A DNA stretch of 64,000 nt from Brevibacterium atlanticum (GTDB lineage Bacteria; Actinomycetota; Actinomycetes; Actinomycetales; Brevibacteriaceae): the NCBI RefSeq assembly GCF_011617245.1, contig NZ_CP050152.1, positions 992,001 through 1,056,000 of the forward strand, given 5' to 3'. Positions 33,101 to 40,411 of this stretch are shown piece by piece. Below the pieces are notes generated by a model. That model saw only the letters and a program-made list of their open reading frames with translations. It did not search any database and was not told the DNA's origin. The position numbers were made by a program, and so were the translations under genes. Every line of letters begins with the position of its first letter. The first letter of the stretch is position 1.

Positions 33101-33585
33101 TGATGATCGGCCTCGCCGTCACCGAGCACGGCTTCACCGAGGAGGTTGATGTTGAGTCGGTGGCCGTCGCCGGTGAGCGCGGCCACGGTCTTGCCGAACT
33201 GCTTGTCGCGGGCGTCGACGACCATGTGCCCGACCATCTGGCGCAGGCGGGTGCGGGCGGCGGGCACGACGACCTGCGGGGCGATCCGTCCGAGCGCAGC
33301 ACCGGCCCTGATCTGGGCACGGTCGAGAGCGGACATGGTCTCGGGGGCGAGCTTGCCGACCTCGCTCAGGGCGTCGGCGGCCGCGTGGACGTCATCGGTG
33401 CGCACCACGCGGTCGACGAACCCGACGGTGAAGTCGAGACCGTTGGGATCGGAGAGGACCGCGGAGAGCCGTTCGGCGGCGGGGTTCTTCGCGGCGGTCT
33501 TCGACGTCGCCACCCGCAGCCATCGGCGGACGGTGTCGATGGACCGGGCGGTCAGCTGTTCGAGATCGGTGTCGGTGTGCAGCAA
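30133..33585 (-). CDS. putA: bifunctional proline dehydrogenase / L-glutamate-5-semialdehyde dehydrogenase
   Basis: About 1,150 residues. The N-terminal half is an FAD proline dehydrogenase barrel (YVSVKVSSVASQ, VNLDMEEYQDLELT, VRLVKGANLAME, EFEMLQGMAS). The C-terminal half is the NAD+ aldehyde dehydrogenase (TPPWNFPIAIPTGG, VILTGASETA, GKNALVITPAADRDLAM, FGHAGQKCSAAS with the catalytic Cys, EVFGPVLGL). It converts proline to glutamate by channelling P5C. No ribbon-helix-helix DNA-binding domain is present, so it is not self-regulating. TTG 33585 is preferred because GAGAGGGAAG lies just upstream; GTG 33621 would add 12 residues. Divergent from the fused regulator. Confidence 0.88.
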   Translation of the reverse strand: MLHTDTDLEQLTARSIDTVRRWLRVATSKTAAKNPAAERLSAVLSDPNGLDFTVGFVDRVVRTDDVHAAADALSEVGKLAPETMSALDRAQIRAGAALGRIAPQVVVPAARTRLRQMVGHMVVDARDKQFGKTVAALTGDGHRLNINLLGEAVLGDGEADHHLEETHRLLAREDVDYVSVKVSSVASQISMWAFDETVDYVVDRLRPLYSQAAKAPTGAKFVNLDMEEYQDLELTIAVFTRLLSEPEFKDLEAGIVIQAYQPDALGAVQRLSEFAANRVENGGVGVKVRLVKGANLAMETVHAEIAGWPATTCDSKQSTDANYKRVLHWLFTPERMKGLRIGVAGHNLFDIAFAHHLADDREVTHRVEFEMLQGMASEQAAAVTEDVGDLLLYVPAVHPKEFDVAISYLVRRLEENSASENFMSGIFDLANGNEVFKREADRFTAAVAQLEGILETEGETAPKPNRTQDRAAEADSTAAAAASVVPEQFFNEPDTDPSLPANQAWVRKIIAEATAPGYLDDRPHAPSVESTDELDEMIARGRAAAKGWRELGAAGRAEILHKAANIFAARRGEFIAVEAAEVGKMPSQSDPEVSEAIDFIRYYAINSLELESLDGATFTPDEMVVITPPWNFPIAIPTGGTVAALAAGSAVIHKPSKPTPHCSALIIDCLWEAGVPKDVLQLCAPVERELGQHLVSHPDVDRVILTGASETAALFKSFRPELHVNAETSGKNALVITPAADRDLAMADLMYSAFGHAGQKCSAASLGIMVGSTYDSERYRRQLVDAASSMVVDWPANLAATMGPLTEDPSDKLHRALTSLEPGESWLLEPKQLDDTGRLWSPGIKDGVKPGSFFHLTEVFGPVLGLMHAHDLDEAIEFQNAVDFGLTGGIHSLDPEEVATWLDRVEVGNAYVNRGITGAIVRRQSFGGWKQSSVGLGSKAGGPNYLMLFGHFDDDPASLPGAGDDDNRRLEAAKADDRRWFDREFGAAKDLTGLNAEANIFRYRPRPVTLRVSAEASLFDLERSLHAAATVGSTVQVSVAEDVPAEVKLAITNANVAARTESAEKFAEMVGEGRYDDTVGARIRILGRFEDELLAAAAPRPEVAIIDEPVTSSGRVELRYYVQEQAVSMTLHRFGNPSRDFHTLATTLTS

Positions 33586-33738
33586 CGGTGCTTCCCTCTC
33601 TGTCTTTTCTGGTGCTCTCACGCATCGGCGCTGACCGTGGAGCTGTCGTCGGCTTCAGTATGCGCCGCGGAATTCGCGTGGTGAAGGGATCGGAAACGGA
33701 AGGAGGAATGAGTGAGTCAGAAGTCCTAGAATTGAGTC

Positions 33739-35280
33739 ATGTACTCCCCGGAATTCCGCCGTGAGGCCGTGGCGGCGCTGAAGACCTCCACCCTCGCCGA
33801 GGTGGCCGCCAACACGGGTGCGTCACCGTCGAGCCTGCGTCGCTGGGTCGGTCGTTCCGACCTCGCCGATCGCCCGCGCAGCGGGCGCCCGCCGATCCAG
33901 GACACGGCCGATCAGGTCGTCGAGGCGCTCGTCGCCACCGCCGGGGCGCGGATCTCGGGGAAGGACTATTCGACGCGGGCCCTGGCCGAGGCGACGGGGC
34001 TGAGTCAGAGCATCGTGTCGCGATCCGTGCGCGGTCTCACCGTACCCCTCACCGACGTCGGGGGCGGACGCGAACTCAGCCTCGTTGCTGCTGGGTTCCC
34101 CCTCCTCATCCTCGGTGCGCGCACCGAGGATGCCGGCGGCGAGGACGGTGGCGGCGGACCTGCGGTGCCGCCTCGGCGGATCCAGCGGCGCATCGCAGGA
34201 ATCGCCGCCGCACTGCGCTCAGCCGGAGTGGGGCGATGGGCGCAGCGCTTCGACAGCGAGCATCGGCAGGTGCCGACCGATAATCTGCTCGAACTCATCG
34301 CCGCAGGCGGCAGCGACCGCTTCCTCGTCTTCGACCCTCTGGGGGAGGTGCCGGTCGAGGTCGTCGCGGAATCCGATTCCCGGGTGGAGGTCCACCGTGA
34401 CTTCGCCGAGTTCCTCGAGGCGCTCAAGGATCTCCTCGCTGGATGCCAGGACATCCCCGGCTCGCTGCTCGATCTGCTCTCGGCCCGAGTGAGGAACGGT
34501 CTCGAAGGTGTGTTGTGGCGCGATTCGGTCGGTGTGGATGCGTCGAGAAGTTCCATGAGTTCTGACTCAATGGAGATCTCGTCGTGGCTGCCGAAAGAGA
34601 CGCGGTCGATCACCGAACACCTCGCGATCGCTCTGCGCGAAGAGATCATCGACTCCGCCTACGAGCCCGGGGACAGGATCAATCCTCGCCTGCTCTCCCG
34701 GCGTATGCGCGTGCCCCGCGCATCGGTCGACGCGGCGCTGCGCCGGATGGTCGATGACAAGCTGCTCGATGGGTCCCGCGGTGGTGCGCGGATCCCGCTG
34801 ATCACGACCGGCGATGTGCTCGACCTCTATGCCGCCCGCATGGCCATCGGCGAGGTGGTGCTGCGCTCTCTGTCCCTGCGTCCACAGCGCTACCTCGTGC
34901 CCGTACAGCTGGCCCTGCGGCAGGTCGAGGCGTCGGCGCCGACGCGCAGCGGGATCGACGTCGAGGACGCCGACCTGCACTACCAGCAGGAGCTCGCCAG
35001 GGCCTCGGGGCTGCGCGAGTCCGCACGGGTGTTCGAGGCCGTGACGCTGCGGCTGAGGCTGTTCATCTCCGTGCTCCAGCTCGACTACTCGCCGGCCAGC
35101 GACCGCATCGTCAGCGACGACCGGGCGATGTTCGCGGCCCTGAGCCGCGGGGACGCGAAGACCGCCATCGAGGTCTGGAGGGGCAAGGTCGACAATGCGG
35201 TGCGGCATATGGCGGGCCTGCTCGGACGGCGTCGCTTCGACCAGGAGCTGTGGACTCAGCTGACGCGCAGCCTCGCGTGA
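33739..35280 (+). CDS. fusion regulator: transposase-like HTH + GntR/FCD
   Basis: A 513-residue protein with unusual architecture. Residues 1-40 (MYSPEFRREAVAALKTSTLAEVAANTGASPSSLRRWVG) resemble the HTH of IS3-type transposases. Residues 60-95 hold a second HTH-like segment. The middle is poorly conserved. From about 290 it is a FadR-type GntR winged helix (EHLAIALREEIIDSAYEPGDRINPRLLSRRMRVPRASVDAALRRM) with an FCD effector domain to the end. It starts 117-153 bases from divergent putA and is a plausible proline-responsive regulator. TAGAAT at 33727-33732, six bases before ATG, suggests a leaderless mRNA. Confidence 0.7.
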   Translation: MYSPEFRREAVAALKTSTLAEVAANTGASPSSLRRWVGRSDLADRPRSGRPPIQDTADQVVEALVATAGARISGKDYSTRALAEATGLSQSIVSRSVRGLTVPLTDVGGGRELSLVAAGFPLLILGARTEDAGGEDGGGGPAVPPRRIQRRIAGIAAALRSAGVGRWAQRFDSEHRQVPTDNLLELIAAGGSDRFLVFDPLGEVPVEVVAESDSRVEVHRDFAEFLEALKDLLAGCQDIPGSLLDLLSARVRNGLEGVLWRDSVGVDASRSSMSSDSMEISSWLPKETRSITEHLAIALREEIIDSAYEPGDRINPRLLSRRMRVPRASVDAALRRMVDDKLLDGSRGGARIPLITTGDVLDLYAARMAIGEVVLRSLSLRPQRYLVPVQLALRQVEASAPTRSGIDVEDADLHYQQELARASGLRESARVFEAVTLRLRLFISVLQLDYSPASDRIVSDDRAMFAALSRGDAKTAIEVWRGKVDNAVRHMAGLLGRRRFDQELWTQLTRSLA

Positions 35281-35331
35281 GTACGGGAGGCGGGAGCCAC
35301 CTCGGCGGGGGTGGTGGTATAGATTTGGGGC

Positions 35332-35943
35332 GTGGAGACTTTGGTTGTAGGCGTGGCCGGCGGCACCGGCAGCGGAAAGACGACGCTGACTCAGGCGCTG
35401 TTGGACAAGTGCGCGGGACCGCCCTCTGTGCTCTATCACGACAACTACTACAAGCGGCGTGACGATCTGACCTACGAGGAGCGGGAGCAGGTCAACTACG
35501 ACGACCTCGACGCCTTCGACAACGACCTCTTCGTCGAACACCTCATCGCGCTGCGAGCCTCGCAGGCGGTCGACAGCCCGGTCTATGACTTCTCGAACCA
35601 CAACCGCAGCGATGAGACGACCCGTGTCGAGCCCGCCCCGGTGGTCATCGTCGAGGGCATCCTCATCTTCGCCGAACCGCGGATCTGCGGCCTGCTCGAC
35701 ATCAAACTCTTCGTCGACACCGATGCCGATGTGCGGCTGCTGCGGCGGATCAAACGCGACGTCGTCGACCGCGGGCGGACCCTGCAGTCGGTGGAGGATC
35801 AGTACCTGGGCACGGTCAAGCCGATGCACGAGCTCTACGTCGAGCCCTCGAAGCGCAACGCCGACCTCATCATCCCCGAGGGCGGGCACAACATCGTCGC
35901 GATGGACATGATCCTCAACCGGATCCAGCGCGGGGTCGGCTGA
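35332..35943 (+). CDS. udk: uridine kinase
   Basis: A 203-residue P-loop kinase phosphorylating uridine/cytidine with ATP or GTP in pyrimidine salvage. GVAGGTGSGKTT is the Walker A motif. DNYYKRRDDLTYEEREQVNYDDLDAFD is the family signature, VVIVEGILIF the Walker B region, and KLFVDTDADVRLLRRIKRDVVDRGR the lid. GTG 35332 is the only suitable start; TATAGAT seven bases before it suggests leaderless expression. Its partner salvage gene upp lies 20 kb away. Confidence 0.9.
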   Translation: METLVVGVAGGTGSGKTTLTQALLDKCAGPPSVLYHDNYYKRRDDLTYEEREQVNYDDLDAFDNDLFVEHLIALRASQAVDSPVYDFSNHNRSDETTRVEPAPVVIVEGILIFAEPRICGLLDIKLFVDTDADVRLLRRIKRDVVDRGRTLQSVEDQYLGTVKPMHELYVEPSKRNADLIIPEGGHNIVAMDMILNRIQRGVG

Positions 35944-35960
35944 GGCGGATCTCTTCTCGA

Positions 35961-36000
35961 CCGGTCCGGCCTATGGTTGGCCGGTCCGACCTCTGGTTGG
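35961..36000. repeat. 20-bp imperfect tandem repeat
   Basis: CCGGTCCGGCCTATGGTTGG at 35961-35980 is repeated at 35981-36000 with two changes, and a degenerate third copy (ACAGTCTGACCAGG) follows. The repeats lie between udk and the DUF222/HNH gene. They might be an operator or a duplication trace. Confidence 0.6.
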
Positions 36001-36077
36001 ACAGTCTGACCAGGTCAAACAGCCACTGTTGGGGCGAAGGTGGAAGTCATGTCAGTGCCGCGCAGTACGGTCTTTTC

Positions 36078-37754
36078 ATGGACACCGACCCCGCCTGGGA
36101 TCCGATGGAGGATTCCGCAGCGCTGACCGAGATCACTCGGTTCGGTGCCCTCCTGCGCGCTCTCGCGGTCGGTGAGACCGAGGCCGAGACGCTCGCGCGG
36201 ATCACCGCGCTCGAGGAGCTCAAGGCCACCGTCGTCGCAGCTCAGGCCAGGGAGGCCTTGGCCTTCGAAGAGCTGCGCATCCACCGCGACCAGGTCAACC
36301 GTGTGCCCGCCCGCGAGTGCGGGAGGCGGGCCGGCGACGAGGTTGGGCTGGCGAAGAAGGTCTCGCCCGGTTCGGGGCGGAAGTTCCTCAGCACCTCCCG
36401 CACCGTCGTGACGGGTATGCCCAATACGTTCAAGGCACTGTCGACCGGGGAGATCTCGGAGGACAAGGCGCGGATCATGGTCGAGGAGACCGCCGTGCTC
36501 GACGACGCCGATCGTCGCAGGGTCGACACACGCATGAAACGGAGCCTGGGACCGGCGGGACTGCGCAGCCTGCGCGCCGAAGCGCGAGCGCTGAGCGCGG
36601 AGATGGACGCCGAGGCGGCCGCAAAGCGTGCGGCGAAGGCGGCGGCGAACCGCCGGGTGAGCCTGACCCCGATCGAGGACGGCATGGGCAGGATCTCGGC
36701 GATCCTGCCGCTGCCTCAAGCCATTGCCGCCTTCGAGAGCCTCCGTGACGGTGCCGAGACGATCACCGCCGGAGGCGGCGCGGATGGTCGGGGCCGTCAG
36801 CAGGTGATGGCCGACCTGTTCGTCGAACGGCTGAGCGGACAGGCGGAGGCGGCCGCGGTTCCGGCGGAGATCCACCTGCTGGTCGAGGCCGAATCGCTGC
36901 TCTCGGACGGCATGGTTCCGGCCTGGCTGCCTGGCTTCGGCCCGCTGCCGGCGAAGACGGCGCGCGAGTTCGTGGCCGCGAACGAGGCTCAGATGTTCAT
37001 CAATCGAATCTTCACCCGCCCCGAGGACGGACAGCTGGTGGGCATGGAGGCGCGAGGCCGCGAGTTCACCGGTCGCCTGCGCCAGATGCTCGTCTTCCGC
37101 GACGACGTGTGCCGGACCCCTTGGTGCGATGCGCCCATCCGGCACGCCGATCATGCCGAGTCCTACGCCGAGGGCGGGCAGACGAGCTGGGAGAACGGCT
37201 CGGGGCTGTGCGCGGCCTGCAATTACGCCAAGGAACACCCCGGCTGGCTCCACGAAGCGACCGCCGAGGGGCTCAAGGTCACCACCCCGAGCGGCCGCAG
37301 CTACGAGGCAGCGACCCCGGCACTGGTGCGACGGATGAGGTTCCCCCGCCCCGAGGTGGCGCCTCGGTCGGGTAATTCCCCACCGGACGCAGCCGACTGG
37401 CGCCTCGCCTTCTCCCGGTTCCTCGAACCTGAGAGGCCTGGCGCGGACGTGCCCGGTTCGTCGGGTGCGGCGGACGTGGGCGAGACCGACGGCACCGGGT
37501 CGCGCGAGGTCGACCTTCTCTGTCTGCCGATCACCTCGGCAGAGGCCGAGAAGTTCGCCGACTTCTCGGGCGAATGGTGGACCATCGACCCGCCCGCCGA
37601 GTTCGCCGAGCACCATCTTCCCCGCCGGTACTGCACCCGCGCCGAGAAGGACGCCCGCAGGCGCACCGTCATCGGGCAGATGCGGTCGGAGCCGGTGTGC
37701 ACCGACAGCCAGATCGAGCGGCAGCTGGTCGCGCAGATCATCAGCCGCGGCTGA
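36078..37754 (+). CDS. DUF222 / HNH endonuclease-domain protein (13E12 family)
   Basis: A 558-residue protein common in actinobacterial genomes. The first 330 residues form the helical DUF222 region with basic, Ala-rich helices (about 170-200). The HNH module follows around 345-395: CRTPWCDAPIRHADHAESYAEGG, then WENGSGLCAACNYAKEHPGW, giving two Cys pairs around the catalytic His. A variable Pro-rich tail follows. The family's biological role is unsettled. ATG 36078 is preferred; the earlier start at 35973 runs through the tandem repeat and lacks family sequence. Confidence 0.8.
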   Translation: MDTDPAWDPMEDSAALTEITRFGALLRALAVGETEAETLARITALEELKATVVAAQAREALAFEELRIHRDQVNRVPARECGRRAGDEVGLAKKVSPGSGRKFLSTSRTVVTGMPNTFKALSTGEISEDKARIMVEETAVLDDADRRRVDTRMKRSLGPAGLRSLRAEARALSAEMDAEAAAKRAAKAAANRRVSLTPIEDGMGRISAILPLPQAIAAFESLRDGAETITAGGGADGRGRQQVMADLFVERLSGQAEAAAVPAEIHLLVEAESLLSDGMVPAWLPGFGPLPAKTAREFVAANEAQMFINRIFTRPEDGQLVGMEARGREFTGRLRQMLVFRDDVCRTPWCDAPIRHADHAESYAEGGQTSWENGSGLCAACNYAKEHPGWLHEATAEGLKVTTPSGRSYEAATPALVRRMRFPRPEVAPRSGNSPPDAADWRLAFSRFLEPERPGADVPGSSGAADVGETDGTGSREVDLLCLPITSAEAEKFADFSGEWWTIDPPAEFAEHHLPRRYCTRAEKDARRRTVIGQMRSEPVCTDSQIERQLVAQIISRG

Positions 37755-37829
37755 TCTGAAGGCCGGCCGTGTCGGATCTGCAACATCGCGGGAACACCTG
37801 GAACACCCCCTCATCAGAGGATCGTTTCT

Positions 37830-38399
37830 ATGGTCAGGGAACACGGCACTACGGGCGCAGGATCGAGCGACGGCATCGGGCGGGGTCTCGGTCTCGTGGC
37901 CCAAGTGCTGCCGCTCGGTGCTGTCGCCTGTTGGGTGATCACGATCTTCGTGCCCGTTCTCGACAGCGGCGAACCCGATTCCCTGCGGATCCGGGTCACC
38001 TCCCTCGGATTCTCACCGATCGACATGAACGACCTCGATGAGGTCTACCTCCTTCTGTGGGTCGTCATCCTCGTCGGCGCCGTCACGGCGTGGCTCATGG
38101 AGGCCTCGAAGTGGTGGTCGGTGGCCGCGATCGTCCTCGGCACAGGGCTCGGCCTGCGACTGCTGCAGATGGTCGTCGATCCGCCCTATCTGCTCTGGGA
38201 CGGACAGACCGCGAACGGCATGCCCACCGGCGGAATGGAGATCGCTTACCCGGCCGCGGGCTTCGGCTTCTGGGTCGTCGGCAGCCTGCTCTTCATCGCC
38301 GCCGGAATCTGCGGACTCATCGCCGAGGCGCGACGGACCCGCGAACGCCGCGACCGGATCAGACGGTGCATGAAGAAGAACCAGGGCTCGGCCGCGTGA
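37830..38399 (+). CDS. small membrane protein of unknown function
   Basis: A 189-residue protein with four predicted membrane helices (about 20-44, 72-92, 96-116 and 143-166) and a basic cytoplasmic tail rich in Arg (ARRTRERRDRIRRCMKK). A loop between helices 3 and 4 holds PPYLLWDGQTANGMPTGGMEI. I do not recognise the family. AGAGGA precedes the ATG by about eight bases. Convergent with the monooxygenase gene. Confidence 0.65.
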   Translation: MVREHGTTGAGSSDGIGRGLGLVAQVLPLGAVACWVITIFVPVLDSGEPDSLRIRVTSLGFSPIDMNDLDEVYLLLWVVILVGAVTAWLMEASKWWSVAAIVLGTGLGLRLLQMVVDPPYLLWDGQTANGMPTGGMEIAYPAAGFGFWVVGSLLFIAAGICGLIAEARRTRERRDRIRRCMKKNQGSAA

Positions 38400-38413
38400 A
38401 GGCCGAGCCGGCC

Positions 38414-40366
38414 TCACTTCACCGGAGCGAAGACTCCTGCGAAGAACTCGCCGATCTCCTCATGAGCATCCACGGGGAAGATTCCCGCGACGTACTGGTC
38501 GGGACGAACCACGACGACAGCACCGTCGCGACTGATCGCCCGTGCTTCGAAGATGTCCTCGTCGGGCAGCGTCGCATAGATCTTCTCCACGTACTCGAGG
38601 TCGAAGGCGCCCACATGCGGACGGAAGACCTGCGGCACATCGGGAAACGCGAACTCCTTGTGCTCCTGCTGGTAGATCACGCTGAGTTCGACCAGGGCAT
38701 CGACGTCCTCACCCTCGCGTCGGTAGGCGACCAGGGGAGAGGCCGGGTCCGATTCCAGCCAAGTGGCCAACGCGTTCACCTTCGACCGTGCATCGGCCGC
38801 AGAATCGCCGCCGGCCGTCGGGGCAGCGCGATCGGCAAAGACGTAGATGCGCCAGCGGCCGTCGGCGCGGGCCTCGTGGCCGAGGTGGACGAAGTTCGCG
38901 TCGCAGCTGCGCTTGACTCTCGCCGACTTGAACCGCTTGCCGATCGGGAATCCGGCCGCAAGCTCCTGATGCGTTGTCGAAGTCGTGATCATCGACTCGG
39001 TGTACTCGGTCATGAAGCCGGCCGGGAACTCCGCGGTTTTGACGTAGAACTCCTCGAGGTAGGTCTTGTCCGGCAGCTCCTCCTGCGGTGTCGCCATGAG
39101 CGTCGACCATTCCTTGTCGAAGTCGATGAGGTTCTTCGCCGCCACCTGGCGTTCCGCCGAATAGGTCCGCAGCAGCTCCGTCGATGACCGCCCTGTGATC
39201 ACCTGCCCGAGTTTCCACGCGATGTTGAACCCGTCCTGCATCGACACGTTCATGCCCTGACCGGCCTTCGCCGAGTGCGTATGGCAGGCATCGCCGGTGA
39301 TGAACACGCGCGGGCAGGGCGAGCCGGGATCCGACTCGTCCGAGTCGTCGAAGGCATCCGTGAGACGGTGCCCGACCTCGTAGACACTGTGCCACGCCAC
39401 GTTCTTCACATCGATGCTGTACGGGGCGATGATCGCGTTCGCCCGAGCGATGATCTCGTCGATGCCCGTCGACCGCACCCTCCGTGCATCGTCTGCCGGC
39501 ACCTCGCCGAGGTCGACGTACATGCGGAAGAGGTGACCGCCCTCGCGCGGGATGTGGAGGATGTTGCCGTTCTTCGATGAGATCGCGCACTTGGTGCGGA
39601 TGTCGGGGAAGTCGGAGTTCGCGAGCACATCCATCACACCCCACGCGTGATTGGCCTGGTCGCCAGTCATCGTCCGGCCGATCGCCGACCGCACCTTCGA
39701 CCTGGCCCCATCGCAGCCGACGACGTAGCCGGCGCGAATCGTCCGCTCCTCGCCGGCGCGTTCGCCGGCGGTATAGCGGACGGTGACGGAGACCGGATGC
39801 TCCTTCGCCGACGCAGCGGCTGCCTCGTCGGCGCCCTCGTCGACATCGGTGTCGACAGTGAGGTCGACGAATTCGATGCCGTAGTCGGGGGTGATCCGGC
39901 CCGGCGACTGGACAGCGAACTGGGCGAAGTAGTCGAGCACGCGCGCCTGGTTGACGATGAGGTGAGGGAACTCGCTGATTCCGTGCTCATCGTCCTTCGG
40001 TCGACCGGTGCGGATGATGTGCTCGGGGTTCTCCGGATCCGGGTTCCAGAACGACATCTCCGTGATGTGGTAGCCCTCGCGCATGATCTCCTCGGCGAAG
40101 CCGAACGCCTGGAACGTCTCGACCGAACGCGCCTGGATGCCGTCGGCCTGACCGATGACCAGACGCGAATCGCGCTTCTCGATCATCCTCGCGTTGACGT
40201 CGGGGTACTGCGAGAGCTGCGCGGCCGCAATCATTCCCGCGGGTCCGCTGCCGACGATGAGGACATCGACCTCATCGGGCAGATCCTCGCTGCGATCGAC
40301 TCCGAAGCCTGCGGCCTCCTCGATCCGCGGATCGGCCGAGACGTAGCCGTTCTGGTGGAAATGCAT
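38414..40366 (-). CDS. FAD aromatic hydroxylase, phenol/3-hydroxybenzoate monooxygenase type
   Basis: A 650-residue class A flavin monooxygenase. It has VDVLIVGSGPAGMIAAAQLSQ (FAD), GYVVGCDGARSKVRSAIG (DG motif), and RVFITGDACHTHSAKAGQGMNVSMQDGFNIAWKL (second FAD motif). A thioredoxin-like C-terminal domain sits from about 500, as in phenol 2-monooxygenase and 3-hydroxybenzoate 4-monooxygenase (MobA). GGAGG precedes the ATG. Downstream of the MHS carrier and near the homoprotocatechuate operon, it may hydroxylate 3- or 4-hydroxyphenylacetate to homoprotocatechuate in place of HpaBC. 3-Hydroxybenzoate is the main alternative substrate. Confidence 0.78.
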   Translation of the reverse strand: MHFHQNGYVSADPRIEEAAGFGVDRSEDLPDEVDVLIVGSGPAGMIAAAQLSQYPDVNARMIEKRDSRLVIGQADGIQARSVETFQAFGFAEEIMREGYHITEMSFWNPDPENPEHIIRTGRPKDDEHGISEFPHLIVNQARVLDYFAQFAVQSPGRITPDYGIEFVDLTVDTDVDEGADEAAAASAKEHPVSVTVRYTAGERAGEERTIRAGYVVGCDGARSKVRSAIGRTMTGDQANHAWGVMDVLANSDFPDIRTKCAISSKNGNILHIPREGGHLFRMYVDLGEVPADDARRVRSTGIDEIIARANAIIAPYSIDVKNVAWHSVYEVGHRLTDAFDDSDESDPGSPCPRVFITGDACHTHSAKAGQGMNVSMQDGFNIAWKLGQVITGRSSTELLRTYSAERQVAAKNLIDFDKEWSTLMATPQEELPDKTYLEEFYVKTAEFPAGFMTEYTESMITTSTTHQELAAGFPIGKRFKSARVKRSCDANFVHLGHEARADGRWRIYVFADRAAPTAGGDSAADARSKVNALATWLESDPASPLVAYRREGEDVDALVELSVIYQQEHKEFAFPDVPQVFRPHVGAFDLEYVEKIYATLPDEDIFEARAISRDGAVVVVRPDQYVAGIFPVDAHEEIGEFFAGVFAPVK

Positions 40367-40411
40367 GTCAACCTCCGGTTCGTGACACTTCGTCGTGATA
40401 TTCGAATGCTA

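Noticed and set aside
34567-35889. 440-codon minus-strand frame over the fusion regulator and udk
   Set aside because: It spans the 3' half of one gene and most of another; both plus-strand products are convincing.
36015-37904. 629-codon minus-strand frame opposite the DUF222/HNH gene
   Set aside because: Composition is an antisense shadow rich in Arg, Gly and His, while the plus strand has the HNH motif.
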